Shown: positions 8,864-16,006 of the stretch, one piece after another
How the letters are laid out: every line of letters starts with the position of its first letter
Position numbering within the stretch: the stretch's first letter is position 1
NCBI RefSeq assembly: GCF_020819555.1
Contig: NZ_JAJHJB010000029.1
Span: 1-64,000 of the forward strand
DNA length: 64,000 nt
DNA from: Pelosinus baikalensis
Lineage (GTDB): Bacteria > Bacillota > Negativicutes > DSM-13327
Direction: 5' to 3'
The notes under the pieces: model-generated
The model's database searches: none
The model's input: only the letters and a program-made list of their open reading frames with translations
Told to the model about the DNA's origin: nothing
Position numbers and translations under genes: made by a program

Positions 8864-9067
8864 TTATTTTATGATCATAACTTCTGTGGACTTGATCAAA
8901 GCAGTGACTTCATCACCCACTTTTAATCCCAAATCATCAATGGAATCTACAGTGATCGTAGAGACAATTTCGTCACCTTTATAGTCAACCACAACTTTGG
9001 CCATTACAGCGCCTTTAACCACTTCTTTGACAATGCCTTGCAATTTGTTTCTGCCGCTAATTTTCAT
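8864..9067 (-). CDS. mop: Free-standing molybdopterin-binding protein (Mop/molbindin, single TOBE domain)
   Basis: 67-aa protein consisting of one TOBE domain. The start MKISGRNKLQGIVKEV and the VVDYKGDEIVSTITVDSID and KVGDEVTALIKSTEVMI segments are typical of clostridial Mop (molbindin), which oligomerises to bind molybdate. The ATG at 9067 has GAGAGGAGA upstream. It likely stores or buffers molybdate in the cytoplasm, or supplies the regulatory domain missing from ModC. Confidence 0.9.
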   Translation of the reverse strand: MKISGRNKLQGIVKEVVKGAVMAKVVVDYKGDEIVSTITVDSIDDLGLKVGDEVTALIKSTEVMIIK

Positions 9068-9222
9068 AGTAATATCTCCTCTCTTAATATGTACTCGCCT
9101 GAAAGTGACAGGCTTTCTTATTCCAAATTTTAGCATTATTCTACATCATATTCAACATAAATATACCTAAAAAAAGTAATTTATTTGCTTATATTACAAC
9201 TATTTTCCCACTCTTATTATTA

Positions 9223-10242
9223 TCAGTTTATTTCTTCCAACGCCATTGGAATTTCATCAATTCGTCCACCACTGCGCAACACTTCTCGAATGGCTAACAT
9301 CTTGCGATCGATTGCCGTTAGCAGAATTAAATTCCCTCGCTCTTTTTCAGATGTTAAAATAACCTTACTGATACCCCCATTCTTAATCACAATCCGTTTA
9401 TCCCCCATTAATGCCAATATAGGATCATGAGTTGCCATTAATACGATTTTTTGCTTATCGATTAGCAGCCGCAAAGCATTTTGACGATCAATACCGGCAT
9501 TTTCGATTTCGTCAATCAATACAATGGGGGACGAACTTAAATAAGCTGTATCGGCAATCATTAAAGCCCTAGACTGACCTCCACTTAAGGAGGTAACAGG
9601 TGTATCAGGGTTAAATTGTTCTCCGGCCAATTCATTGGCTTTGGCGATAATATGACTGGTTACTTCTTCTATATTCTCCAGCATCCTGCTTTCTGCATGC
9701 ATACTGACAAATTCTTCTACAGATAGATCCATAATAAAATTCATATTTTGAGAAAGCTGGGCTACTAGCTTATGTTCAACAGAAAATCGGCATCTCATAT
9801 CAGGCAGCTGTCCATTGATCAATATTTTGCGATTGGTCGGTGTATCATGTTGTGCTACCCATTCAATATCAGCAAGTAATCGGCTCTTGCCGGAACCAGT
9901 AGGTCCCACAATGCAGACAATTTCTCCCGCATGTATCGTTAGTTCTATGTCTTCGGCTTTTCCCTGCTTGTCCCTGCCGCCTATAATAGTAATGGACTCA
10001 ATTTTAACCTTATCTTCTTTTAATTTTTCCATTTGCAGCATAAAAGAAAGAAACTGCTCTAGAAACTCTTGTCGACCAATCCCTAAATCTTGCAGCGTAT
10101 CTTCCTCTATTGCAGCGAAATAAGTCCCAACAGAAGACTCCTCACTTTGCTGAAGATTTGGCAGCGACGAAAAAAAATCCGTCGCATAAGGATATGAACT
10201 AAACAATTCTTTTACTGTCATTACAGACAAACGATCCCACAT
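9223..10242 (-). CDS. ABC-type ATPase with a DUF1858-like N-terminus, no cognate permease
   Basis: 339-aa ATP-binding-cassette protein. Residues about 8-30 (MTVKELFSSYPYATDFFSSL) resemble a DUF1858-type helical domain, followed by a ~60-residue linker. The cassette then shows Walker A GPTGSGKSR, signature LSGGQSRALM, Walker B VLIDEIENAG and switch His ATHDP. There are no membrane segments. It is the last gene of a three-gene unit with a GTPase and a solute-binding-like protein. AGGAAGGTGG precedes the ATG. Function unknown. The Glu-Asn after Walker B and the lack of a permease suggest a soluble ATPase rather than a transporter motor. Confidence 0.75.
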   Translation of the reverse strand: MWDRLSVMTVKELFSSYPYATDFFSSLPNLQQSEESSVGTYFAAIEEDTLQDLGIGRQEFLEQFLSFMLQMEKLKEDKVKIESITIIGGRDKQGKAEDIELTIHAGEIVCIVGPTGSGKSRLLADIEWVAQHDTPTNRKILINGQLPDMRCRFSVEHKLVAQLSQNMNFIMDLSVEEFVSMHAESRMLENIEEVTSHIIAKANELAGEQFNPDTPVTSLSGGQSRALMIADTAYLSSSPIVLIDEIENAGIDRQNALRLLIDKQKIVLMATHDPILALMGDKRIVIKNGGISKVILTSEKERGNLILLTAIDRKMLAIREVLRSGGRIDEIPMALEEIN

Positions 10243-10294
10243 GACAACCCCACCTTCCTAATAACAACCTACCTTACTACTATGCGATCTACTT

Positions 10295-10981
10295 CTAGCT
10301 AAGATCCATTTTGCGAACATTACCCATTTGAAAGTTCTGCCCGATACGAGTTTGTCCCAAGCAATAGGAACAAGTAGCTGCCGGCATGGAAAAGCGCAGA
10401 TGATAATCTGTAAGGCTATCCACACCTTGAGCTCCTTTAAAGAGTTGACCAACTTCCCTAGCCCCCTGACCAGTAATACCATTTACATGGACAATGATTG
10501 CACTTGGATTTGCCTGCTTCACCCGAAAAGCAAAGACCTCCCGCTCCGCTTGGGAAACAATATCACCTTTCGTTATAATGACGATATCGGCTAATTTCAA
10601 CATGGGTCCGACTTTTCTTGGGGTATTCACACCGCTCAAATTGTCAATCACGCAAACTGCCATGACATCACGAATATGAGGAGAACACCGATTGCACAAA
10701 CCAGCACTCTCCGTAATTAACATATCTAAATTATTTTTTTGCGACCATGTTAAGCAATCCTGAACATTACTTACAAAAAAATGATCTGGACAAAGATTTC
10801 CCGACAGACCAATCTTTGCCTCGATGCCTTTTTTTTGATAGAGAATCTGATCCTGGGTAGACAAGCAATCAAACTTGATCACACCCACTTTCAGCGTTTC
10901 TTCCTGGAGAGTTTCAATGATCTTTAACATAACGGAAGTTTTCCCCGCCGAAGGTGGTCCGGCAACAGTAATTAGCTGCAT
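10295..10981 (-). CDS. HypB/CobW-like P-loop GTPase
   Basis: 228-aa nucleotide-binding protein. The P-loop is GPPSAGKTS, a switch-like region is LITESAGLCNRCSP, and TKGD resembles the NKxD base-recognition motif of HypB, UreG and CobW metallochaperones. Cysteines cluster in GLCNRCSP (about 133-138) and near the C-terminus (ATCSYCLG), which could bind metal or an Fe-S cluster. The start overlaps the end of the upstream gene by 10 bp, so the two are translationally coupled. By analogy it may load a metal or cofactor onto a client protein; the client is unknown. Confidence 0.75.
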   Translation of the reverse strand: MQLITVAGPPSAGKTSVMLKIIETLQEETLKVGVIKFDCLSTQDQILYQKKGIEAKIGLSGNLCPDHFFVSNVQDCLTWSQKNNLDMLITESAGLCNRCSPHIRDVMAVCVIDNLSGVNTPRKVGPMLKLADIVIITKGDIVSQAEREVFAFRVKQANPSAIIVHVNGITGQGAREVGQLFKGAQGVDSLTDYHLRFSMPAATCSYCLGQTRIGQNFQMGNVRKMDLS

Positions 10982-12210
10982 ACTTCTTTTCCTCCCTCAC
11001 GATATACCCGCATAAAGGTATCATTCATGGTTTCCACGAGATATTTCATATCATTGCTTTTAATAAAATCCCAGCCCAGCCATTTTAATTTCACATGTTC
11101 AGGAAGGTTCACTTTTACATCCCCATGGGTCGCCGGGAAATAAGCTTCTGCGCAAATCCGTGCAATTTCTGGACCGGTCAGATACTCCGCTAATTCTTGC
11201 AGTTCTTGCATTTTATCCGCTTTGATCAATACAGATATGGGATAGGTTAAGATTCCATCTTCGGGCCATAGGATTCTTATATGGTTAGACTCCTTCATAG
11301 TTTTGTAAAAAAAGTAAGGCATAATATGAATGGGCGGCACATCTTTGCGGCTGCTGGTAAGCTCTTTTACCATTTGTGCCGGATGGAGTCCATACTTTAC
11401 GGACCGTCCTAATTGCTCCACTCCCGCTGCCCCATAATCTTTATAATAGTTAAGCTGCACTACATCACAAAACGTGTCGCCATGACCACGCATCACTACT
11501 TTATTTTCATATTCAGGTTTTAATAAATCTCCCCAGGTCTTAGGCATAGGAATACTTCCTAAGCGATTTTTATCCACTACCATAACAAGAACATTGGCAC
11601 CAATCACTGTAAAATGTCCATCAGGATCAATGATACCAGCCTCAGCCAAACGAGAATTTACTGGACGATTGATCACGTCAGCAAAGACTCCTTTGGCAAC
11701 AAAACGATCCATGAATTTTTTATAAAAAAAGCCATAGCCAGCAGTCATGATGATATCAGGTATTTCATCAGCCTCTTCAAAATGCTCCAGATAATCTTCA
11801 TAATCTAAATGATCATTAAAAAAGGATTCGATGCAGTAATTCAGGGGCAGATTTTTTTCTTCACGCAAGTAGTCCAGAAATAATTTTAATTCCCCTTGCA
11901 TGGGAACTTTTAATGGGCAAGGCAATAGGGACAGCATATTTAAGTGGTTTGAGTCATTTTCAAGCACTGTAGTTTGTAAGTTCTTATATCTGCCCGTTTC
12001 TGCAATTTTTCCTTGCAGCAGCTTCATAAAAGATTCTTCGTTTATATTTTTACTTTTTAAGGCCGTTTTTAACTTTAATACCACTCCCAACTGCTGTATT
12101 ACCGTATCATCAGCAAAAATGGAGAAACCATTATTAATAAATACCTCCCGTGTTTCAGGATAGTTCTTAATAATTTCACCAATTGTCATCGTCAGTTGTA
12201 TTTGCTCCAT
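10972..12210 (-). CDS. DUF1858 domain fused to a cytoplasmic extracellular-solute-binding-like protein
   Basis: 412 aa. Residues about 8-65 (MTIGEIIKNYPETREVFINN onward) match a DUF1858-type domain. The remainder looks like the iron/molybdate class of periplasmic binding proteins (DIIMTAGYGFFYKKFMDRF, PKTWGDLLKPEYENKVVMRG, EYLTGPEIARICAEAYFPAT). There is no signal peptide or lipobox, so it should stay in the cytoplasm, which is odd for this fold. GGGAGGGAAGG precedes the ATG. It is the first gene of a compact operon with the GTPase and ATPase, placed between molybdate uptake and Fe-only nitrogenase genes. Function unknown. Confidence 0.72.
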   Translation of the reverse strand: MEQIQLTMTIGEIIKNYPETREVFINNGFSIFADDTVIQQLGVVLKLKTALKSKNINEESFMKLLQGKIAETGRYKNLQTTVLENDSNHLNMLSLLPCPLKVPMQGELKLFLDYLREEKNLPLNYCIESFFNDHLDYEDYLEHFEEADEIPDIIMTAGYGFFYKKFMDRFVAKGVFADVINRPVNSRLAEAGIIDPDGHFTVIGANVLVMVVDKNRLGSIPMPKTWGDLLKPEYENKVVMRGHGDTFCDVVQLNYYKDYGAAGVEQLGRSVKYGLHPAQMVKELTSSRKDVPPIHIMPYFFYKTMKESNHIRILWPEDGILTYPISVLIKADKMQELQELAEYLTGPEIARICAEAYFPATHGDVKVNLPEHVKLKWLGWDFIKSNDMKYLVETMNDTFMRVYREGGKEVCS

Positions 12211-12609
12211 ATCCTTCCCTCCCTTTTCCTATCGCATCATTTACAGAATATCCGTTTTTCTAGTTTTACTAACTTTTTTCTCTTACCTAAAATTAAAACC
12301 GGTTCAAGAGTGCATCAGCACATCCGACCGGTACGTCATTGTACACAAAGGATGATTTTAGTTTATTTTCATTATACCCATATGTTTCATCGCTTTCAAT
12401 CTATTTATTCCCATAGAGAAGCCAACATCCTGCTGCACAGCAAAATGTTGGCTTCTCTATGTAGACTAAAAAAAGAGATCAATGTTTTTAACCGCAGAGG
12501 CGCAGAGAACACAGAGGAGCGTACTCTGCGCCTCTGCGGTTAAATCCTTCGTTCCTCTCTTTCCTTCTATAAAAACATCTCTGACAATAACAGAGTCTCT
12601 ATCATAGGA
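12211..12609. other. Hairpin-rich intergenic region
   Basis: No gene. Three successive inverted repeats fill it: a family B-like hairpin with ACCGGT arms at 12299-12332 followed by TTGTACAC; a perfect 17-bp stem CATAGAGAAGCCAACAT/ATGTTGGCTTCTCTATG at 12412-12461; and the GC-rich AACCGCAGAGGCGCAGAG palindrome at 12489-12542. They separate the anf-linked operon from the DUF1858 cassette; none has a clear T-run. Confidence 0.6.
12489..12542. repeat. GC-rich palindrome (ACCGCAGAGGCGCAGAG type)
   Basis: Arms AACCGCAGAGGCGCAGAG and CTCTGCGCCTCTGCGGTT enclose about 18 bp. Its layout (ACC-GCAGAG-GCGCAGAG) parallels the family A core ACCACAAAGACGCAAAG and may be a diverged relative. Confidence 0.65.
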
Positions 12610-13143
12610 TTACTGTGCTTCGCCATTAAACAATTGATTAGCTGCCACCGCGTTTTCTTTCGCTGTCATGTCCTGTGGCGTTAGCCGATAAACTGCAACC
12701 CCATTCCCATCCATTCCCGATCGATACTTCTCAATCAAAGTGCTGGTTAAGGGATGGCTGTAATATTGGGGCATAAATTTTTCAAGCAGTTTCTGGAGAA
12801 CTGCGGCAGCCTCTTCAGAATCAGTCACCTTTGCCACCTGGCCGAAAAGCATTACGCTCATATAGGATGTATCAGCATGGCAGGGAACCGGATCCATCAC
12901 AGTCCCGTGTTCTTTATAGATTGTGAAACTAACAGGGGGATTTTTGGAAAGGATACTTACCTTTTTCCCTGAACCCATGCCGTGAAAGTAAATAGAGCCG
13001 TTGTGCCATACATAATTCACTGGAACGGCATAGGGCAAACTATCGCTGATCATTCCCAGTACCCCTGTTCTTTCTTGTAAAAGAAAGGTTTCGATTTTAT
13101 TTTGATCTGTGCAATTTCTCTTGGTATAACTAACCTGATGCAT
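12610..13143 (-). CDS. Pyridoxamine 5'-phosphate oxidase-like flavin-binding protein
   Basis: 177-aa member of the PNPOx-like split-barrel family (RTGVLGMISDSLPYAVPVNY, GSIYFHGMGSGKK, VMLFGQVAKVTDSEEAAAVL), which usually binds FMN or F420 as a dimer. The ATG overlaps the stop of the glutamine amidotransferase gene in TGATG, with GAGGGGGAG upstream, so the two are translationally coupled. It is the last gene of the nifB-distal string. The substrate is unknown; such proteins are often loosely annotated as nitroimidazole-resistance or flavin reductase-like. Confidence 0.78.
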   Translation of the reverse strand: MHQVSYTKRNCTDQNKIETFLLQERTGVLGMISDSLPYAVPVNYVWHNGSIYFHGMGSGKKVSILSKNPPVSFTIYKEHGTVMDPVPCHADTSYMSVMLFGQVAKVTDSEEAAAVLQKLLEKFMPQYYSHPLTSTLIEKYRSGMDGNGVAVYRLTPQDMTAKENAVAANQLFNGEAQ

Positions 13144-13856
13144 CAAAGCTCCCCCTCTCGATCCATTTTTTCCAGTTGTGTAAGAAACTGATTCATCCAC
13201 TTATTATTTTGCTCGATATATTCAGGGTGAGCTAGGAGCTCTTCCGGCGTCTGCACATAAAGATCCGATATCATTTCGTCGCGGCAATTTTCCACAAGAC
13301 CTTCTATGATGGACAATGTGTTCTCCATATGATATTGAAATCCAAATACTCTTTTTTTATAAATGAAGGCCTGATGTCTGCAGGCTTGACTTTGGGCAAT
13401 ACACTCTGCATCTTCCGGCAGAACGCTGAAGGTATCCCCATGCCACTGAAATACGACTGACTGCTCAGGAAAAAAAGAAAACAAAGGTGATAACCGCGCT
13501 GCTTCACTCAAGCGGATAGGAAACCAGCCAATTTCCTTATAAGGGTTTTGCGTAACCTTGCCGCCTATCGCATCGGCAATCAATTGACCTCCCAGGCATA
13601 AACCAATAATTACTTTACCAGATGCAATAGCTTCTCGGATGAACGCCTTTTCAACGGCAAGCCATGGATATTTCTCTTCTTCATAGATATTCATTGGACC
13701 ACCCATGACCACAAGCCAATCAAAATCCTGCTGTTTTGGCAATGAGGCATTTTGATACAATTGTGTATTGGTTATAACATGGTCATTTTCTTTTGCCCAT
13801 GTTAAAATACTGCCGGGATTTTCAAATGGAACATGCTGCAAATAATGGAGTCTCAT
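13143..13856 (-). CDS. Class I glutamine amidotransferase-like protein (GMP-synthase-type GATase domain)
   Basis: 237-aa single-domain amidotransferase. The nucleophile elbow is GLCLGGQLIADAIGGKV with its Cys, and the catalytic His-x-Glu is in FGFQYHMEN. Start MRLHYLQHVPFENPGS is typical of the free-standing GMPS-like GATase group and has AAAGGAT upstream; longer upstream reading lacks a site. The C-terminal ~50 residues extend beyond the domain. The amide acceptor is unknown. It follows the gamma-glutamylcyclotransferase-like gene after 40 bp and is coupled to the PNPOx gene, implying a shared role within or near the nitrogenase operon. Confidence 0.82.
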   Translation of the reverse strand: MRLHYLQHVPFENPGSILTWAKENDHVITNTQLYQNASLPKQQDFDWLVVMGGPMNIYEEEKYPWLAVEKAFIREAIASGKVIIGLCLGGQLIADAIGGKVTQNPYKEIGWFPIRLSEAARLSPLFSFFPEQSVVFQWHGDTFSVLPEDAECIAQSQACRHQAFIYKKRVFGFQYHMENTLSIIEGLVENCRDEMISDLYVQTPEELLAHPEYIEQNNKWMNQFLTQLEKMDREGEL

Positions 13857-13896
13857 GCTTGTTTCTATCCTTTCATAACTGAATTTAAAGAGAATA

Positions 13897-14442
13897 TCAT
13901 TCACCACAATCGCTACAGGTTACGTTCATATAACTGAACTTCGATTTTCTCACGAGAGGCACCGCATAAGCAGCGGGTTTGGTTATTCTATTCTGCAATA
14001 GTGCTATATACCCTTCCGGTAAGCCTTGCTCTTTTGCACCTTGTATAATGAAACTTAAATATTCTGCACTAGGAGACGTCTCTTCGCCACCTTTATCTTT
14101 TTTATAAATCACAGCATCAATTGCTCTTTGCTCACTATCGATTACATCCAAGGGATAGTGAAAATACTGTCCTGTTCCATCAAAGCGGGCATCTACATAA
14201 AAGTCTAGCTGCTCCCAATCAGAAAACTGTAATTCATATAACACGCCCCAAACTTCCGAATCAAGATCAGTAACGACCGTTTCTTGTCCTCCGTCCCATA
14301 TGGCAGAATATCCATAAAATTCGACTCTGTACCCAGGTAAACGAGCAATTCCAAGTACTTTAGGGCTCAAACATCGTTGCTTCATTTGCGCCAAATTCAT
14401 ATTCGAACCATAGGCGAAATAATGATGAGCAATATTTTTCAT
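13897..14442 (-). CDS. Gamma-glutamylcyclotransferase-like protein
   Basis: 181 aa. The YFAYGSNMNLAQMKQRC start is the GGCT-fold signature, with GVLYELQFSDWEQLD in the middle. The usual catalytic Glu after LDxxEG appears as LDFYVDA, so the acid may have changed to Asp or activity may be altered. A CSDC motif is at the C-terminus. The ATG at 14442 has AGAGGAG nearby. It is embedded 44 bp after the short NifV-like gene. Cyclotransferases release 5-oxoproline from gamma-glutamyl compounds; the substrate here is unknown. Confidence 0.7.
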   Translation of the reverse strand: MKNIAHHYFAYGSNMNLAQMKQRCLSPKVLGIARLPGYRVEFYGYSAIWDGGQETVVTDLDSEVWGVLYELQFSDWEQLDFYVDARFDGTGQYFHYPLDVIDSEQRAIDAVIYKKDKGGEETSPSAEYLSFIIQGAKEQGLPEGYIALLQNRITKPAAYAVPLVRKSKFSYMNVTCSDCGE

Positions 14443-14486
14443 ATTTTTCTCCTCTTTTTTGTCACTACTCTTTCTTGTATTTACTA

Positions 14487-14921
14487 CTACATAGTCATTC
14501 GGCAAACTGATCCTACCACTGGACGATAAGGAAACAAAGGTCTATTGCTTGCCTTCGCAACTAAATCGGCTAATGAACCTAAATGACTTGCTTCAATGCC
14601 GCAATGATACCCATAAAATTTTTCCAAGGAAGCCACAACCTCCTCTAAGGATGCATTTCCCGCCCGTTCACCAATCCCTGCTAAGGTAAAATATAGTTGA
14701 TGCAGCTCTAAATCAGATAATGGTCTTTTTTGCACAGATGCGAGTCTCCTGACTTTTTCTATTGAAACACCATCATTTGGCAAATAACCCAGTGATACAT
14801 CGATATTTGCGATTCCATATTTTTTCAAAATCGGTATCATCAACTCAATAGCATCCATTGATGTACCTAAGCGTAATGCTTCATTGATCGTCTGATCAGA
14901 CACCATAACCATCTGTCTCAT
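14487..14921 (-). CDS. Drastically shortened NifV/homocitrate-synthase-like protein
   Basis: 144 aa against about 370-400 for homocitrate synthase. The first ~60 residues resemble the beginning of the HMGL/NifV barrel, but the catalytic DTTLRDGEQ motif is replaced by SDQTINEALRLG. From residue ~80 the sequence jumps to the later NifV segment (LAGIGERAGNASLEEVVASL, then YGYHCGIEASHLGSLADLVA and RPVVG). The central ~130 residues of the barrel, with the metal-binding HxH, are absent. The frame is intact, GGAAGGAG precedes the ATG, and it lies 30 bp after nifB, so it looks expressed. It is unlikely to make homocitrate itself; a binding or regulatory role, or decay, is possible. Confidence 0.65.
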   Translation of the reverse strand: MRQMVMVSDQTINEALRLGTSMDAIELMIPILKKYGIANIDVSLGYLPNDGVSIEKVRRLASVQKRPLSDLELHQLYFTLAGIGERAGNASLEEVVASLEKFYGYHCGIEASHLGSLADLVAKASNRPLFPYRPVVGSVCRMTM

Positions 14922-14951
14922 TTGGACCACTCCTTCCAATACTAACTATCA

Positions 14952-15884
14952 TTACATTACCCGTTGAAAAACGGTAAGGGATTCATCATGATCCCGAAAT
15001 TCTTGGGAACGATCCTCGCCAAGCAATCCGATAGCATCCGCACGGCATTGTTTACAGTGGCGCATTTGCATGACATCTAATTCACAGGAATTTCTCATCT
15101 CATTGACATCTTTCATGGTAGTTTGAGGGAAATTTTCAAACACACTGCCCGGTGCTGGAATCAAGGGCATAATATTGGTAATATAAACACCAAGTTCCTT
15201 CATCTTCTTAACCACTTCTGGAATGTGATGATCATTGATGCCCTTTAACATTACAATATTAATTTTTACAATAATCCCCTGGCTTGTGAGTTTTGAAATA
15301 CCAGCCAATTGGTTTTCGATCAGAATGGCAACGCCCGCTTCTCCTTCATAATGCCGTCCTTTGTAATTAATATGTTTATAGATCTTTGCCCCAATAACAG
15401 GGTCTAAACAATTTACCGTTACTGTAACATGGCTCACGCCGAGTTCTACAATTTCCTGGGCATATTCAGGCAATAGCAAGCCATTTGTTGAAAGACAAAA
15501 AACAATCTGCGGGTTTTCCTTACGAATCAATCCTATGGTCTGCCTTGTATTTTCCCAATCAGCTAAAGCATCCCCAGGTCCTGCAATCCCTACTACACTA
15601 AGCTCTCCAACCTTTTCACTTACCCTATCAAACTTTTTCTTGGCCGCTTGTGGCGTAAGTATTTCACTGGTTACACCTGGACGACTCTCATTTACACAAT
15701 CAAATTTACGATTACAATAATTACAGCTAATATTACAGTAGGGTGCAACTGGCAAATGCATCCTAGCAAATTTTTGATGAGCGTCAAAGGAGTAACAGGG
15801 ATGCTTCTGAGTTTTCTCCAATATAGCAGCAGCCGTTTGCATTTTTGTATCCGACGTTGAACCTGGGCAAACCATATTTTTCAC
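14952..15884 (-). CDS. nifB: NifB, radical-SAM FeMo/FeFe-cofactor core synthase (short form without NifX domain)
   Basis: 310-aa radical SAM enzyme making the NifB-cofactor (8Fe-9S-C) needed by all nitrogenases. The SAM cluster motif is CNISCNYCNRKFDC. HPCYSFDAH upstream, ESRPGVTSE, GIAGPGD and the C-terminal MRHCKQCRADAIG are NifB hallmarks. It lacks the NifX-like C-terminal domain found in proteobacterial NifB, as is usual in archaea and Firmicutes. It follows anfK after 122 bp that contain a strong hairpin. It is probably transcribed with anfHDGK and with the short NifV-like gene 30 bp downstream. Confidence 0.95.
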   Translation of the reverse strand: MKNMVCPGSTSDTKMQTAAAILEKTQKHPCYSFDAHQKFARMHLPVAPYCNISCNYCNRKFDCVNESRPGVTSEILTPQAAKKKFDRVSEKVGELSVVGIAGPGDALADWENTRQTIGLIRKENPQIVFCLSTNGLLLPEYAQEIVELGVSHVTVTVNCLDPVIGAKIYKHINYKGRHYEGEAGVAILIENQLAGISKLTSQGIIVKINIVMLKGINDHHIPEVVKKMKELGVYITNIMPLIPAPGSVFENFPQTTMKDVNEMRNSCELDVMQMRHCKQCRADAIGLLGEDRSQEFRDHDESLTVFQRVM

Positions 15885-15898
15885 CTCAAACTTCTTCT

Positions 15899-15947
15899 AT
15901 AATGGTTCTGCCAGAACCTGATCATCATCAGGAACTGGCAGAATCCT
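15899..15947 (-). promoter_or_regulatory. Stable hairpin between anfK and nifB
   Basis: On the minus strand TTCTGCCAG...CTGGCAGAA encloses a second arm pair CCTGA/TCAGG, giving a long two-part stem with no T-run after it. In an operon this is more like an mRNA-processing or stability element that sets nifB level relative to the structural genes than a full terminator. Confidence 0.5.
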
Positions 15948-16006
15948 ACAAATTACCGTTAACTTTGCAATGATTGACCTTTTAGAATCAAATGCATTAC
16001 ATGCTC

